This document shows, in pieces, positions 36,726 to 45,104 of a DNA stretch of 64,000 bases. The stretch is taken from the NCBI RefSeq assembly GCF_004310425.1, contig NZ_SIUB01000007.1, positions 1-64,000 on the forward strand, written 5' to 3'. The DNA comes from Hansschlegelia quercus. Lineage in GTDB: Bacteria > Pseudomonadota > Alphaproteobacteria > Rhizobiales > Methylopilaceae. Under the pieces are notes generated by a model, which worked only from the letters and a program-made list of their open reading frames with translations, was not told the DNA's origin and ran no database searches. Each line of letters starts with the position of its first letter. Within the stretch, counting starts at the first letter, position 1. The translations under genes and the position numbers were made by a program.

Positions 36726-37739
36726 TTGAACACGCTCTCCGCGCACCGCTTTTCCATCGCGCCGATGATGGACTGGACCGACCGGAACTGCCGGCTATTT
36801 CATCGCGCGCTGACGGGCCGGGCGCTGCTCTACACCGAGATGGTGACGACCGGCGCCGTGCGGTTCGGGCCGCGCGAGCGGCTGCTCGGCTTCTCGGCCG
36901 AAGAACATCCGGTCGCGCTGCAGCTCGGCGGGTCGGAGCCGGCGGAGCTCGCCGAGGCCGCGTCCATCGCGGAAGGCTTCGGCTATGACGAGGTCAACCT
37001 CAACGTCGGCTGCCCTTCGGGTCGCGTGCAGGACGGCCGGTTCGGCGCGTGCCTGATGGCGGAGCCTGCGCGCGTCGCCGAGTGCGTGGCAGCGATGAAA
37101 GCGGCGGTGACGATCCCCGTCACCGTGAAATGCCGCATCGGCATCGACGAGCAGGACCCCGAGGAGGCGCTCGACGCTTTGGCTGACGCGGTTGTCGCCG
37201 CTGGCTGCGACGCGCTCATCGTGCATGCCCGCAAGGCGTGGCTGAAAGGATTGAGTCCGAAGGAAAATCGCGATGTGCCGCCGCTCGATTACGGCCGCGT
37301 GTTTCGGCTGAAGGCGCGGTTTCCTCAAGTGCCGATCTCGATCAATGGCGGGATCGGCTCGCTGGACGAGGCGCTCGCGCTGCTCGAGCCCCGCGACGGC
37401 GTGAAGCTCGACGGCGTCATGCTCGGCCGCGCCGCCTACCAAAATCCGGAACTGCTGCTCGGCGTCGACGAGGCCGTCTTTCGCGGGACTCCACGGTATG
37501 CCAGCGCCCGCGAAGCGGTGGAGAGCCTTTTTCCCGCGATCGAGGCGCATCTGGCGAAAGGCGGTCGTCTCTCGAACTTCACCCGCCACATGATGGGCCT
37601 GTTCCCAGGCCAGCCTGGCGCGCGCGCCTTCCGCCGGCTTCTGAGCGAGGAAGGCCCCAAAGCCGGCGCCGATCTCGCTCTGCTCAGCCGCGCGCTCGAC
37701 CTCGTCCGGGAGCGCCCGGGCGAGCGTGAAGCCGCGTGA
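36726..37739 (+). CDS. dusA: tRNA-dihydrouridine synthase A
   Basis: DusA reduces uridines in the tRNA D-loop with FMN and NADPH. The 337-residue product begins with the family block HRFSIAPMMDWTDRNCR and has the catalytic Cys in NVGCPSGRVQDGRFGACLM, then VTVKCRIGID, LIVHARKAWL and ISINGGIGSL. TTG at 36726 is the likely start; an ATG at 36672 adds 18 unconserved residues. The stop overlaps the next gene by four bases. Confidence 0.93.
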   Translation: MNTLSAHRFSIAPMMDWTDRNCRLFHRALTGRALLYTEMVTTGAVRFGPRERLLGFSAEEHPVALQLGGSEPAELAEAASIAEGFGYDEVNLNVGCPSGRVQDGRFGACLMAEPARVAECVAAMKAAVTIPVTVKCRIGIDEQDPEEALDALADAVVAAGCDALIVHARKAWLKGLSPKENRDVPPLDYGRVFRLKARFPQVPISINGGIGSLDEALALLEPRDGVKLDGVMLGRAAYQNPELLLGVDEAVFRGTPRYASAREAVESLFPAIEAHLAKGGRLSNFTRHMMGLFPGQPGARAFRRLLSEEGPKAGADLALLSRALDLVRERPGEREAA

Positions 37740-38578
37740 CCGGTCTTCTCGGCGCGACGCCGCTCAGCGAAATCGTCGAACTCGCTCTCGCGCTGCTCGC
37801 GGCGGGCGTGGTGACCGGCGTGCTGGCCGGGCTGTTCGGCGTCGGCGGCGGGGCTGTGATCGTGCCGGTGCTGGCCGAGCTCTTCGACCACATCGGCGTT
37901 CGCGACGACGTCGAGATGCAACTCGCCGTCGGCACTTCGCTCGCGATCATCATCCCGACTTCGATCCGCTCGTTCCGGTCGCACCAAGCCCGCGGCTCGG
38001 TCGACGAAGTTGCGCTGAAAGCCTGGATCGTGCCCGTCATGGCGGGCGCGGTTCTGGGCGCTGGCGTCGCCGGCTATGTGACCTCAGACACGCTCAAGTG
38101 GGTCTTCGCTGTCTTCGCGGCGGCGATGTCCGCCAACCTGATCTTCGGTCGCGAGGATCGGCGGCTGGCGAATGAACTGCCGAGCCGCGCCGTCATCGGC
38201 CTATGGGGGTTCGTGATCGCGGTGCTCTCGGCGCTGATCGGGATCGGCGGCGGCACGCTCGGCACCCTGTTCCTGACGCTCTATGGGCGACCGATCCACA
38301 AGGCGATCGGCACGTCCGCGGGCCTGGGCGCCCTGATCTCGATCCCCGCGGCGCTCGCCTATGTCGCCGCGGGCTGGCCGCATATGGCGGCGCTGCCGCC
38401 GCTCTCGCTCGGCTTCGTCTCGCTGATCGGAGTGGCGCTCATGGCACCCGTCTCTGTGCTGTGCGCGCCGATCGGCGTGCGGATCGCGCACGGTCTCTCC
38501 AAACGCAAGCTGACGATCGCCTTCGGGATCTTCCTGGCGCTGGTCTCAGCCCGGTTCGTGCAGGACATCCTGACCTGA
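37736..38578 (+). CDS. TauE/SafE family sulfite exporter-like permease
   Basis: A 280-residue polytopic protein of the TauE/SafE (DUF81) family. The two repeat motifs are LAGLFGVGGGAVIVPVL and SALIGIGGGTLGTLF, each preceding a run of hydrophobic segments (about eight in total). Members export sulfite, sulfoacetate or other organosulfur anions; the substrate is not predictable. GTG at 37736 overlaps the dusA stop in GTGA. Confidence 0.9.
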   Translation: MTGLLGATPLSEIVELALALLAAGVVTGVLAGLFGVGGGAVIVPVLAELFDHIGVRDDVEMQLAVGTSLAIIIPTSIRSFRSHQARGSVDEVALKAWIVPVMAGAVLGAGVAGYVTSDTLKWVFAVFAAAMSANLIFGREDRRLANELPSRAVIGLWGFVIAVLSALIGIGGGTLGTLFLTLYGRPIHKAIGTSAGLGALISIPAALAYVAAGWPHMAALPPLSLGFVSLIGVALMAPVSVLCAPIGVRIAHGLSKRKLTIAFGIFLALVSARFVQDILT

Positions 38579-38591
38579 GCGACTTCTGCGG

Positions 38592-38879
38592 TCAGTAGGT
38601 CCCGCGGAAATTGTCGCCGAACCAGGCGTAGCCGAGCGCGGCCACGCAGGCGATGGCGAGCCAGATGACAATGGCCTTCAATGCGCCGCCGGCGTTCCCG
38701 CTGTAGCGGCGCAGCAATCCGGGGCCGATCCATATGGCGAGGCAGAGCGCCGCGATCAGCGACGCCCAGCGCGCGTCCGGAAAGGAGCCCCAGCCGCCCG
38801 CGAGATCGGCGACGATGAAGGTCACCATCGCGGCGAGCACCACCGCGACCAGGATCTGCGACACGCCGCGCTTGTTCAT
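38592..38879 (-). CDS. Small three-helix membrane protein, possible protease remnant
   Basis: A 95-residue protein with three hydrophobic segments (about 8-27, 38-58 and 66-86) separated by GLLRRYSGNAGGALKA. This resembles, by memory, the N-terminal membrane part of TIGR02281 clan AA aspartic proteases, which often follow a DUF1289 gene near cob genes. No DTG protease motif follows: the frame stops after NFRGTY and the convergent TauE gene begins at once. It overlaps the DUF1289 stop by four bases. Confidence 0.7.
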   Translation of the reverse strand: MNKRGVSQILVAVVLAAMVTFIVADLAGGWGSFPDARWASLIAALCLAIWIGPGLLRRYSGNAGGALKAIVIWLAIACVAALGYAWFGDNFRGTY

Positions 38880-39076
38880 TGCGCGGCCTCGCGAGCCTTG
38901 AAGAGCTTTCGACGGGCGGGGAGATCGGCCATCACACGGTCGCGGTCGTCATGCGACATGCGCGCCCAGGCGCCAATCTCGGCAATCGTGCGGAAGCAGC
39001 CCTCGCACCAGCCCGTGCCGGGATCCATGACGCAGACGGAGATGCAGGGCGACTTGATCGGGCGGCGGTCGAGCAT
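38876..39076 (-). CDS. DUF1289 domain protein
   Basis: A 66-residue protein with the four-cysteine DUF1289 motif: KSPCISVCVMDPGTGWCEGC, then RTIAEIGAWARMSHDDR. The cysteines suggest a small metal- or Fe-S-binding site. ATG at 39076 opens the conserved MLDRRPIKSPC. It overlaps the following membrane-protein gene by four bases. The biochemical role is unknown. Confidence 0.9.
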   Translation of the reverse strand: MLDRRPIKSPCISVCVMDPGTGWCEGCFRTIAEIGAWARMSHDDRDRVMADLPARRKLFKAREAAQ

Positions 39077-39133
39077 GACGCGATGCTTGAGGCAGGCCGG
39101 GCGCCCGCGCAAGGCGCCAATTCGTGTGATCGA

Positions 39134-39922
39134 TCAGCCCGCGGCGAGCGCCGCCAGCGCCGCGATCTCGGCGATCTCGGCGCAAGCGCCGCAGACGTCG
39201 CCGGTGTAGCCGCCGATCTGTCGGCGGGCGAGCGCGCTCACGGCCGCGGCTGCGGCAAGCGCGACCACGATCGCCGCGGCGCCGGCGAACTGGCCGAGGG
39301 CAAGAGCGGCGAGCGCGCCGAGCGCGACGCCGATGGAGACCGAAAGCGCCTTTGGCCGGGCCGCCGCTCCCGCGCCGTCGACCCTCGCCGGCGGCAGAAG
39401 CTGGGTGGGGAACAGCGCCAACGGCCGCGCGAGAGTGGCCGCCGCAATCACGCTGAGCGCCGCAGGACCCATGCCCGCCTTCTCCGCAATGCCGGCGACA
39501 AGGCCGACCCGCGCGACGAGCGCAAGCGTCAGCGCGCTCGCGCCATAGGCCCCTATCCCGCTGTCGCGCATGATCGCGAGCTTCCGCTCCAGCGTCTTGC
39601 CGCCGCCAAACCCGTCGGCGACGTCCGCCAGTCCGTCCTGGTGCAACGCGCCGGAGAGGGCGACCCCGACAGCCGTGGCGATCGCCGCCGCGCCGAGCGG
39701 CGGCAGACCGAGCGCGAGCGTCACGAGCAGGATCGCAGCCGAGCCGCAGCCGATGACCAGTCCGGCCAGCGGCGCCATCGCGGCCACGCCGTCGAAGATC
39801 CGCGCGGGATCGCGCGAGCCCCAGCTCGCCGGGACCGGCAGTCGCGTAAAGAAGCGCAGCGCATCGCCGACCGCATCAAACGGGCGTGATGGCGATGCCG
39901 GGTCGGTTCGTTCGTCGCTCAT
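39134..39922 (-). CDS. cobS: Adenosylcobinamide-GDP ribazoletransferase
   Basis: CobS joins adenosylcobinamide-GDP and alpha-ribazole to give adenosylcobalamin at the inner membrane. The 262-residue protein shows ALRFFTRLPVPASWG near the start, and the metal-binding block GALHQDGLADVADGFGGGKT followed by KLAIMRDSGIGAYGASAL. Many hydrophobic segments follow. It is divergent from cobT, so the two nucleotide-loop assembly steps are paired here. No cobalamin riboswitch was recognised in the 157-base space between them. Confidence 0.95.
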   Translation of the reverse strand: MSDERTDPASPSRPFDAVGDALRFFTRLPVPASWGSRDPARIFDGVAAMAPLAGLVIGCGSAAILLVTLALGLPPLGAAAIATAVGVALSGALHQDGLADVADGFGGGKTLERKLAIMRDSGIGAYGASALTLALVARVGLVAGIAEKAGMGPAALSVIAAATLARPLALFPTQLLPPARVDGAGAAARPKALSVSIGVALGALAALALGQFAGAAAIVVALAAAAAVSALARRQIGGYTGDVCGACAEIAEIAALAALAAG

Positions 39923-40079
39923 CGCGGGTCTCGAGCACGCCGCCTGGCGAAGACCGGGCAGGCAGGGGGATGTAGCATGCCAAGCTCAATTCAGGCGCCG
40001 TTCCGCCCGACGTAAGGCCCTTGGCGGTCGGGCGCCCTTCCGCTAAGCCCCATGTCCTTCGCAACGTCACGAGACCGTC

Positions 40080-41129
40080 ATGACGCAGACGCCCAAGGCC
40101 GTCCCCGCGCCGAGCAACTCGGGCCTGCCCTTCGACGACATTCGGGCGCTTCTCACGCGGATCGGCGGGCCGGACGAAGCGGCGGTCGCGGCGGTCCGGG
40201 CCCGTGAAGCGCAGCTCGTGAAGCCGGCGGGCGCACTGGGCCGTCTGGAAGAGATCACCGAATGGCTCGCGGGCTGGCAGCGCAAGCCGACCCCGACCGT
40301 GGCCCGCCCGCTGGTCGCGATCTTCGCCGGCAGCCACGGCATCGCGGCGCGCGGCGTCTCGGCCTATCCGGCTTCCGTCACCCGACAGATGCTCGACGCC
40401 TTCGGCGCGGGCCACGCCGCGATCAACCAGATTTGCTCCGCCTTCGACATCGGCCTCAAGGTCTTCGATCTCGCGAGCGACCATCCTACGCCTGACTTCA
40501 CGTCCGGCGACGCGATGAGCGAGCAGGAATGCGCGGCGACCATGGCCTATGGCATGGAGGCGATCGCCGGCGGGATCGACCTGCTGGTCGTGGGCGAGAT
40601 GGGCATCGGCAACACGACGGTGGCCTCGACGCTTTCGGCGGCCTTGTTCGGCGGCGAAGCGGCCGACTGGGTCGGCCGCGGCACGGGCGTCGATGACGAG
40701 GGAATCGCCCGCAAGGTCGAGACTGTCGAGGCCGCGCTCGCCCACCACGGCGCGGCGCTGGACGATCCGCTAGAGGCGCTACGCCGCGTCGGCGGCCGCG
40801 AACTAGCGGCGATCTGCGGCGCGATTCTCGCGGCGCGGCTGGAGCGCGTGCCTGTCGTGATCGATGGTTTCGTCGCCACCGCCGCGGCGGCGGTCCTCCA
40901 CGCCCTCGACGCCAGCGCGCTTGCGCACTGCATCGCCGGCCACCAATCTGCCGAGGCCGCGCATAAGCGGCTGCTCAAGCGGCTGGAGCTCGCTCCGATA
41001 CTCAAGCTCGACATGCGGCTCGGCGAAGGCTCCGGCGGAGCGCTCGCGGTCGCGACCATCAAGGCGGCCGTCGCCTGCCATACCGGCATGGCGACTTTCG
41101 CGGAGGCGGCCGTCTCCGGAAAGGGATGA
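40080..41129 (+). CDS. cobT: Nicotinate-nucleotide--dimethylbenzimidazole phosphoribosyltransferase
   Basis: CobT makes alpha-ribazole 5'-phosphate from nicotinate mononucleotide and 5,6-dimethylbenzimidazole. The 349-residue protein has KPAGALGRLEEITEWLAGWQ, IFAGSHGIAARGVSAYP, VGEMGIGNTTVASTL and PVVIDGFVATAAA, with MRLGEGSGGALA near the C-terminus, where the family has the catalytic Glu. The neighbouring cobS supplies the next step. Confidence 0.95.
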   Translation: MTQTPKAVPAPSNSGLPFDDIRALLTRIGGPDEAAVAAVRAREAQLVKPAGALGRLEEITEWLAGWQRKPTPTVARPLVAIFAGSHGIAARGVSAYPASVTRQMLDAFGAGHAAINQICSAFDIGLKVFDLASDHPTPDFTSGDAMSEQECAATMAYGMEAIAGGIDLLVVGEMGIGNTTVASTLSAALFGGEAADWVGRGTGVDDEGIARKVETVEAALAHHGAALDDPLEALRRVGGRELAAICGAILAARLERVPVVIDGFVATAAAAVLHALDASALAHCIAGHQSAEAAHKRLLKRLELAPILKLDMRLGEGSGGALAVATIKAAVACHTGMATFAEAAVSGKG

Positions 41130-41135
41130 GCCGTC

Positions 41136-41372
41136 TCAGGCGGTCCGGCGCGCCGGGTCGTTCTTGATCGCGGAACGGACGAACTTCGTCACGGCCCAGA
41201 TGCCGACGACGAGGCCCGCGGCTTCGAGCGCATAGGCGCCGTAATCGCCAAGGCCGAGGAAGCCCGCGATCGCCCAGCCGCCGGCCACGGAGGCCGCGAT
41301 GGTCTGCATCGCGATCAGCACGGTCGCGCCGCCGAGCGTGGCTGCGCGGGCGATGGGCGATTGCTGCGACAT
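41136..41372 (-). CDS. Small membrane protein of unknown function
   Basis: A 78-residue protein with two hydrophobic segments (residues 13-35 and 43-62) and a basic tail (SAIKNDPARRTA). No family is recognised. It ends six bases from the cobT stop on the opposite strand and is transcribed divergently from the gamma-glutamyltransferase gene. Confidence 0.65.
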   Translation of the reverse strand: MSQQSPIARAATLGGATVLIAMQTIAASVAGGWAIAGFLGLGDYGAYALEAAGLVVGIWAVTKFVRSAIKNDPARRTA

Positions 41373-41498
41373 GGGACGTCAGGCTCCGGCGTTCGACGGC
41401 GCTCTTTTAACACGGCGCTCGCCGCAGTCGAGCCGGGTTGCCGTGAGAGGCCCCCGGCTATACGCCTTGGCGCCCTGTCAGGCCGTCGAGGGGTATCG

Positions 41499-43091
41499 AT
41501 GTCAGCAGCCGTCTCAGATCGTGGCGTCGTCGCCGCCCCGCACGCTATCGCAGCGGAAAGCGGACGCGCGATTCTCGCCGAAGGCGGCAACGCCTATGAG
41601 GCGATGATCGCGATGGCCGCGACCATCGCGGTCGTCTACCCCCACATGAACGCCATCGGCGGCGACGGCTTCTGGCTGGTGCGCGAGCCCTCGGGCGAGG
41701 TGCGCTATATCGAGGCGTGCTGCCGCGCGGGCTCGCGCGCGACGCCGGCTTTCTACCGCGACCGCGGCTACGACGCGATCCCCGCACGCGGCCCGCTCTC
41801 GGCGCTCACCGTCCCCGGCGCGATCAACGGCTGGCGGCTGGCGCTGGAGCTGGCCGAGCGCGCGGGCGGGCGGCTGCCGCTCGACATGCTGCTTGGCCGC
41901 GCGATCGCTCACGCGCGCGAAGGCTTCTCCGTTTCTGCCTGTCAGGGGCGCACCGTTCCGAAACTGTTCGACGAGATCGTCACCGCGCCGGGCTTCGCCG
42001 AGACCTTCATGCGGGACGGCAAGATGCTCGCCGCAGGCGACCCGCTCGTCCAGACTAGGCTTGCGGACACGCTGGAGCATCTCGTCCGGGCGGGGCTCGG
42101 CGATTTCTACGACGGCGACATCTCGCGCGAGCTCGCTTCCGATCTCGACCGCATCGGCGCGCCCGTTTCGCGGGACGATTTCTCCTCTCATCGCGCCAGA
42201 TTGCTCCCGCCGCTCAGGATGACGATCCGCGGCGGGGTGCTGCATAACGCCCCGCCGCCGACCCAGGGGCTCGCCTCGCTCATCATCCTCGGCGTGATGG
42301 AGAGGCTGGGGATCAAGGACGACCAGGGGCCGGACTATCTCCACGTCCTCGTCGAGGCGACCAAGCGCGCCTTCGCGATCCGCGACCGCGCTTGCGTGGA
42401 TTACGACCGCATGGGCGCGGACCCGCAGCGCTGGCTGACGCCGGAGCGGCTGGACCGGGAGGCTGCGTCGGTCGACCGCTCTCGGGCGGCTTCCTTCCCG
42501 GCGCCGGCCTTCGACGAGGGCGACACTGTGTGGATGGGCGCGATCGACGCCGAGGGCAGGGCGGTCAGCTACATCCAGAGCATCTTCTGGGAATACGGCT
42601 CCGGCTGCATTTCGCCCTCGACCGGCGTGCTGTTCCAGAACCGGGGGGCCGCCTTTTCGCTCGATCCCGCGGACGCCAATCCGCTCGCGCCCGGCCGCCA
42701 GCCGTTCCACACGCTGAACCCGCCGATCGCGGTGATGGATGACGGGCGGGTCATCGCCTACGGCACGATGGGCGGGGAAGGCCAGCCGCAGACGCAGGCG
42801 ATGGTGCTGTCGCGCTACCTCTGGCTCGGCCAGGACGTCGAGCAGGCGGTAACGGCCCCCCGCGTGCGCCTCGGCCGCTCATGGGGCGAGGACGACGCCT
42901 CGCTGAAATACGAGACGCGGTTCGATCCCGAGACGCTCGACCGTCTGGCCTCGATGGGGCACGAGCTGTCCTCGTTCGGCGAAGACTTCACGGACGAGGC
43001 CGGCCATGCCGGCATCATCGTCCGCGACGCGCGCGGGCGGATCGAGGGCGCACACGATCCGCGCTCGGACGGAGGGGCGCTCGGCGTCTGA
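41499..43091 (+). CDS. Gamma-glutamyltransferase family protein (Ntn hydrolase)
   Basis: A 530-residue member of the GGT family. Seen are GVVAAPHAIAAESGRAILAE, the block VYPHMNAIGGDGFWLV, and the autocleavage/nucleophile Thr in DEGDTVWMGAIDAEGRAVSY. GTMGGEGQPQTQAMVL near residue 435 matches the small-subunit glycine loop. No signal peptide is seen, so it is probably cytoplasmic, like YwrD-type homologues acting on unusual substrates. It lies two bases before phnM, in an apparent three-gene operon. Confidence 0.88.
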   Translation: MSAAVSDRGVVAAPHAIAAESGRAILAEGGNAYEAMIAMAATIAVVYPHMNAIGGDGFWLVREPSGEVRYIEACCRAGSRATPAFYRDRGYDAIPARGPLSALTVPGAINGWRLALELAERAGGRLPLDMLLGRAIAHAREGFSVSACQGRTVPKLFDEIVTAPGFAETFMRDGKMLAAGDPLVQTRLADTLEHLVRAGLGDFYDGDISRELASDLDRIGAPVSRDDFSSHRARLLPPLRMTIRGGVLHNAPPPTQGLASLIILGVMERLGIKDDQGPDYLHVLVEATKRAFAIRDRACVDYDRMGADPQRWLTPERLDREAASVDRSRAASFPAPAFDEGDTVWMGAIDAEGRAVSYIQSIFWEYGSGCISPSTGVLFQNRGAAFSLDPADANPLAPGRQPFHTLNPPIAVMDDGRVIAYGTMGGEGQPQTQAMVLSRYLWLGQDVEQAVTAPRVRLGRSWGEDDASLKYETRFDPETLDRLASMGHELSSFGEDFTDEAGHAGIIVRDARGRIEGAHDPRSDGGALGV

Positions 43092-43093
43092 GT

Positions 43094-44236
43094 ATGGAGA
43101 CGATCCTCACCAACGCCCGTCTCGTGCTGGAGGACCGGGTCCTCGACGGCACGCTGACCCATGAGGGCGGCGTCATCCGCGAGATCGTAGCAGGACGCTC
43201 GCACGCAGCTGGCGCGATCGACTGCGAGGGGGACGTCGTCGCCGCCGGCCTGATCGAGGTCCACACCGACAATCTCGAAAAGCATTTTGTGCCGCGGCCG
43301 GGCGTCATCTGGCCGAACCCATTGGCGGCGGCGCTCGTGCATGACGTGCAGATGGCGGCGGCTGGCGTCACGACGGTGTGCGACGCCGTCTGCGCGGGAG
43401 GCTACGACGCCGACAACGATTATCGCCGCGCGATCTTCCACGACATGGTCGCGGCGATCGAGGCCGGCGTCGCGCAGAACGTTTTTCGCATCGACCACCG
43501 GCTGCATCTTCGCTGCGAGCTGAGCGACCCGCAGTTTCCCGAGGACGTCGCGCCGCATGTTGACCGGCCGCTGATCGCGCTCGCTTCGCTGATGGACCAC
43601 ACGCCGGGCCAGCGGCAATGGCGCGACGTCGCGCATCTCAAGCGCTTCATGTCGGGCGAGGGGCTTTCGGCGGCGGACGCCGACGCGCTGCTCGCCAAGC
43701 GGATGCGCAACGGCGCTGACGCGGCGGCGGTCAATCGCCCGCTCGCGGTGAAACTGTTCCGCGAGCGCGGGCTGCCGATCGCGAGCCACGACGACACCAC
43801 TCTTGATCATGTTGCGGAAGCCGCGGGGGAGGGCTGCGCGATTTCCGAGTTCCCGACCACGCTCGAGGCCGCGCGCGCGGCCCATGCGGCCGGCCTTTCC
43901 ACAGTGGGCGGCGCGCCGAACGTGGTGCGCGGCGGCTCGCATTCCGGCGGCGTCGCGATCGCGGAGCTCGCGCGAGAAGGCGTGCTCGACTGCCTGTCGT
44001 CGGATTATGTGCCGGCGAGCCTGCTGCAGGCCGTCAAGACGCTGACGACAGTTGCGGGCCTCGCGCTCGAGCGCGCCTTCGCGCTCGTCACCGCGCGTCC
44101 GGCGGCAATGCTCGGCATGGACGACCGCGGAAGGCTTGCGGCGGGCCTGAGAGCCGATCTCGTCCGCGTCCGCTTCCTCGGCGACGGGACGCCGATCGTG
44201 CGGGGGCTCACGGTCGCAGGGCGGTCGGCGCTATGA
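43094..44236 (+). CDS. phnM: Alpha-D-ribose 1-methylphosphonate 5-triphosphate diphosphatase PhnM
   Basis: PhnM is the amidohydrolase that removes pyrophosphate from the C-P lyase intermediate. The 380-residue protein shows ILTNARLVLEDRVLDGTLT, VVAAGLIEVHTDNLEKHF (metal ligands), RIDHRLHLRCE, SHDDTTLDHV and LSSDYVPASLLQA. The length matches. The C-P lyase core (phnGHIJKL) is absent from the window, so this copy either serves a distant operon or acts on another substrate. The next gene overlaps by four bases. Confidence 0.92.
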   Translation: METILTNARLVLEDRVLDGTLTHEGGVIREIVAGRSHAAGAIDCEGDVVAAGLIEVHTDNLEKHFVPRPGVIWPNPLAAALVHDVQMAAAGVTTVCDAVCAGGYDADNDYRRAIFHDMVAAIEAGVAQNVFRIDHRLHLRCELSDPQFPEDVAPHVDRPLIALASLMDHTPGQRQWRDVAHLKRFMSGEGLSAADADALLAKRMRNGADAAAVNRPLAVKLFRERGLPIASHDDTTLDHVAEAAGEGCAISEFPTTLEAARAAHAAGLSTVGGAPNVVRGGSHSGGVAIAELAREGVLDCLSSDYVPASLLQAVKTLTTVAGLALERAFALVTARPAAMLGMDDRGRLAAGLRADLVRVRFLGDGTPIVRGLTVAGRSAL

Positions 44237-44928
44237 CGCCGCGCTACGCGATCTATTACGCGCCCGCTCCCGAAAGCCCGCTCTGGGCGTTCGGCTCGGC
44301 CGTCCTCGGCTATGACGCCGCTACCGGCGCGCGCCGTCCGCCGATGGCGCCGGAAGGCTTTACGCAGGAGGAATGGACGGCAATTACCGCCCAGCCCCGC
44401 CGCTACGGCTTCCACGCCACGCTGAAGGCGCCGTTCCGGCTCGCGAACGGCGCGACCGAGGACGACCTCGTCTCGGCAGGCCGGGTCTTCGCGCGCGGCC
44501 GCAAGCGCTTTCCACTGCCCCAACTGACGATCTCGACCATCGAGGGATTTGTCGCGCTGACGCCGGTGGAGCGCTCGCGGGAGCTGGAGGCGCTTGGCGC
44601 CGGCTGCGTGGAGGCGTTTGAGCCGCTGCGCGCGCCGCTGACCGACGAAGAGTTCGCCCGCCGTCTGAAGGCTCCGCTCGACGACCGCCAGCGCGCGGCT
44701 CTGGAGCGCTGGGGCTATCCTCACGTCTTCGAGGATTTCCGCTTTCATATGACGCTGACCGGACCGCTCGCCCCTGACCAAGCGCGGATGGCGGCGGAAG
44801 GGCTGGCCCCGCTCTACGCCGAGCGCGCGGCGCCGATCGCGACCACGGTCGACGCGGTGACGCTCTATGTCGAGGAGCGCGCGGCCGACGGCTTCAGGAT
44901 CGTCGACCGCTTCGTATTCGGGGGCTGA
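44233..44928 (+). CDS. DUF1045 protein (2H phosphodiesterase-like, phosphonate-associated)
   Basis: A 231-residue protein with two H-x-T motifs, RYGFHATLKAPF near residue 58 and FRFHMTLTGPL near 172, as expected for a 2H phosphoesterase fold. DUF1045 genes are typical of phosphonate operons next to phnM or phnN, and a ribosyl cyclic-phosphate substrate has been suggested for such proteins. Here it is coupled to phnM by a four-base overlap. Confidence 0.9.
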   Translation: MTPRYAIYYAPAPESPLWAFGSAVLGYDAATGARRPPMAPEGFTQEEWTAITAQPRRYGFHATLKAPFRLANGATEDDLVSAGRVFARGRKRFPLPQLTISTIEGFVALTPVERSRELEALGAGCVEAFEPLRAPLTDEEFARRLKAPLDDRQRAALERWGYPHVFEDFRFHMTLTGPLAPDQARMAAEGLAPLYAERAAPIATTVDAVTLYVEERAADGFRIVDRFVFGG

Positions 44929-45104
44929 GAGCCGCGCCGGCGAACTCGTCCGCGCTATATCGCTTGAGCCGGGTTCGCCACCGCTTCGTGGGGGGCGACG
45001 TTTCCTCCGCAATCCTACCACGCCTCTCGCGCGTAGCAGAGGCGGTCGCCGTGACACCGGCGGCGGCGAGGCCTATCTACGCCTCCGTAACCAGAGAGCT
45101 TCTA

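Noticed and set aside
39923-40079. Cobalamin riboswitch between cobS and cobT
   Set aside because: No B12 box or the conserved core stems were recognised in the 157 bases.
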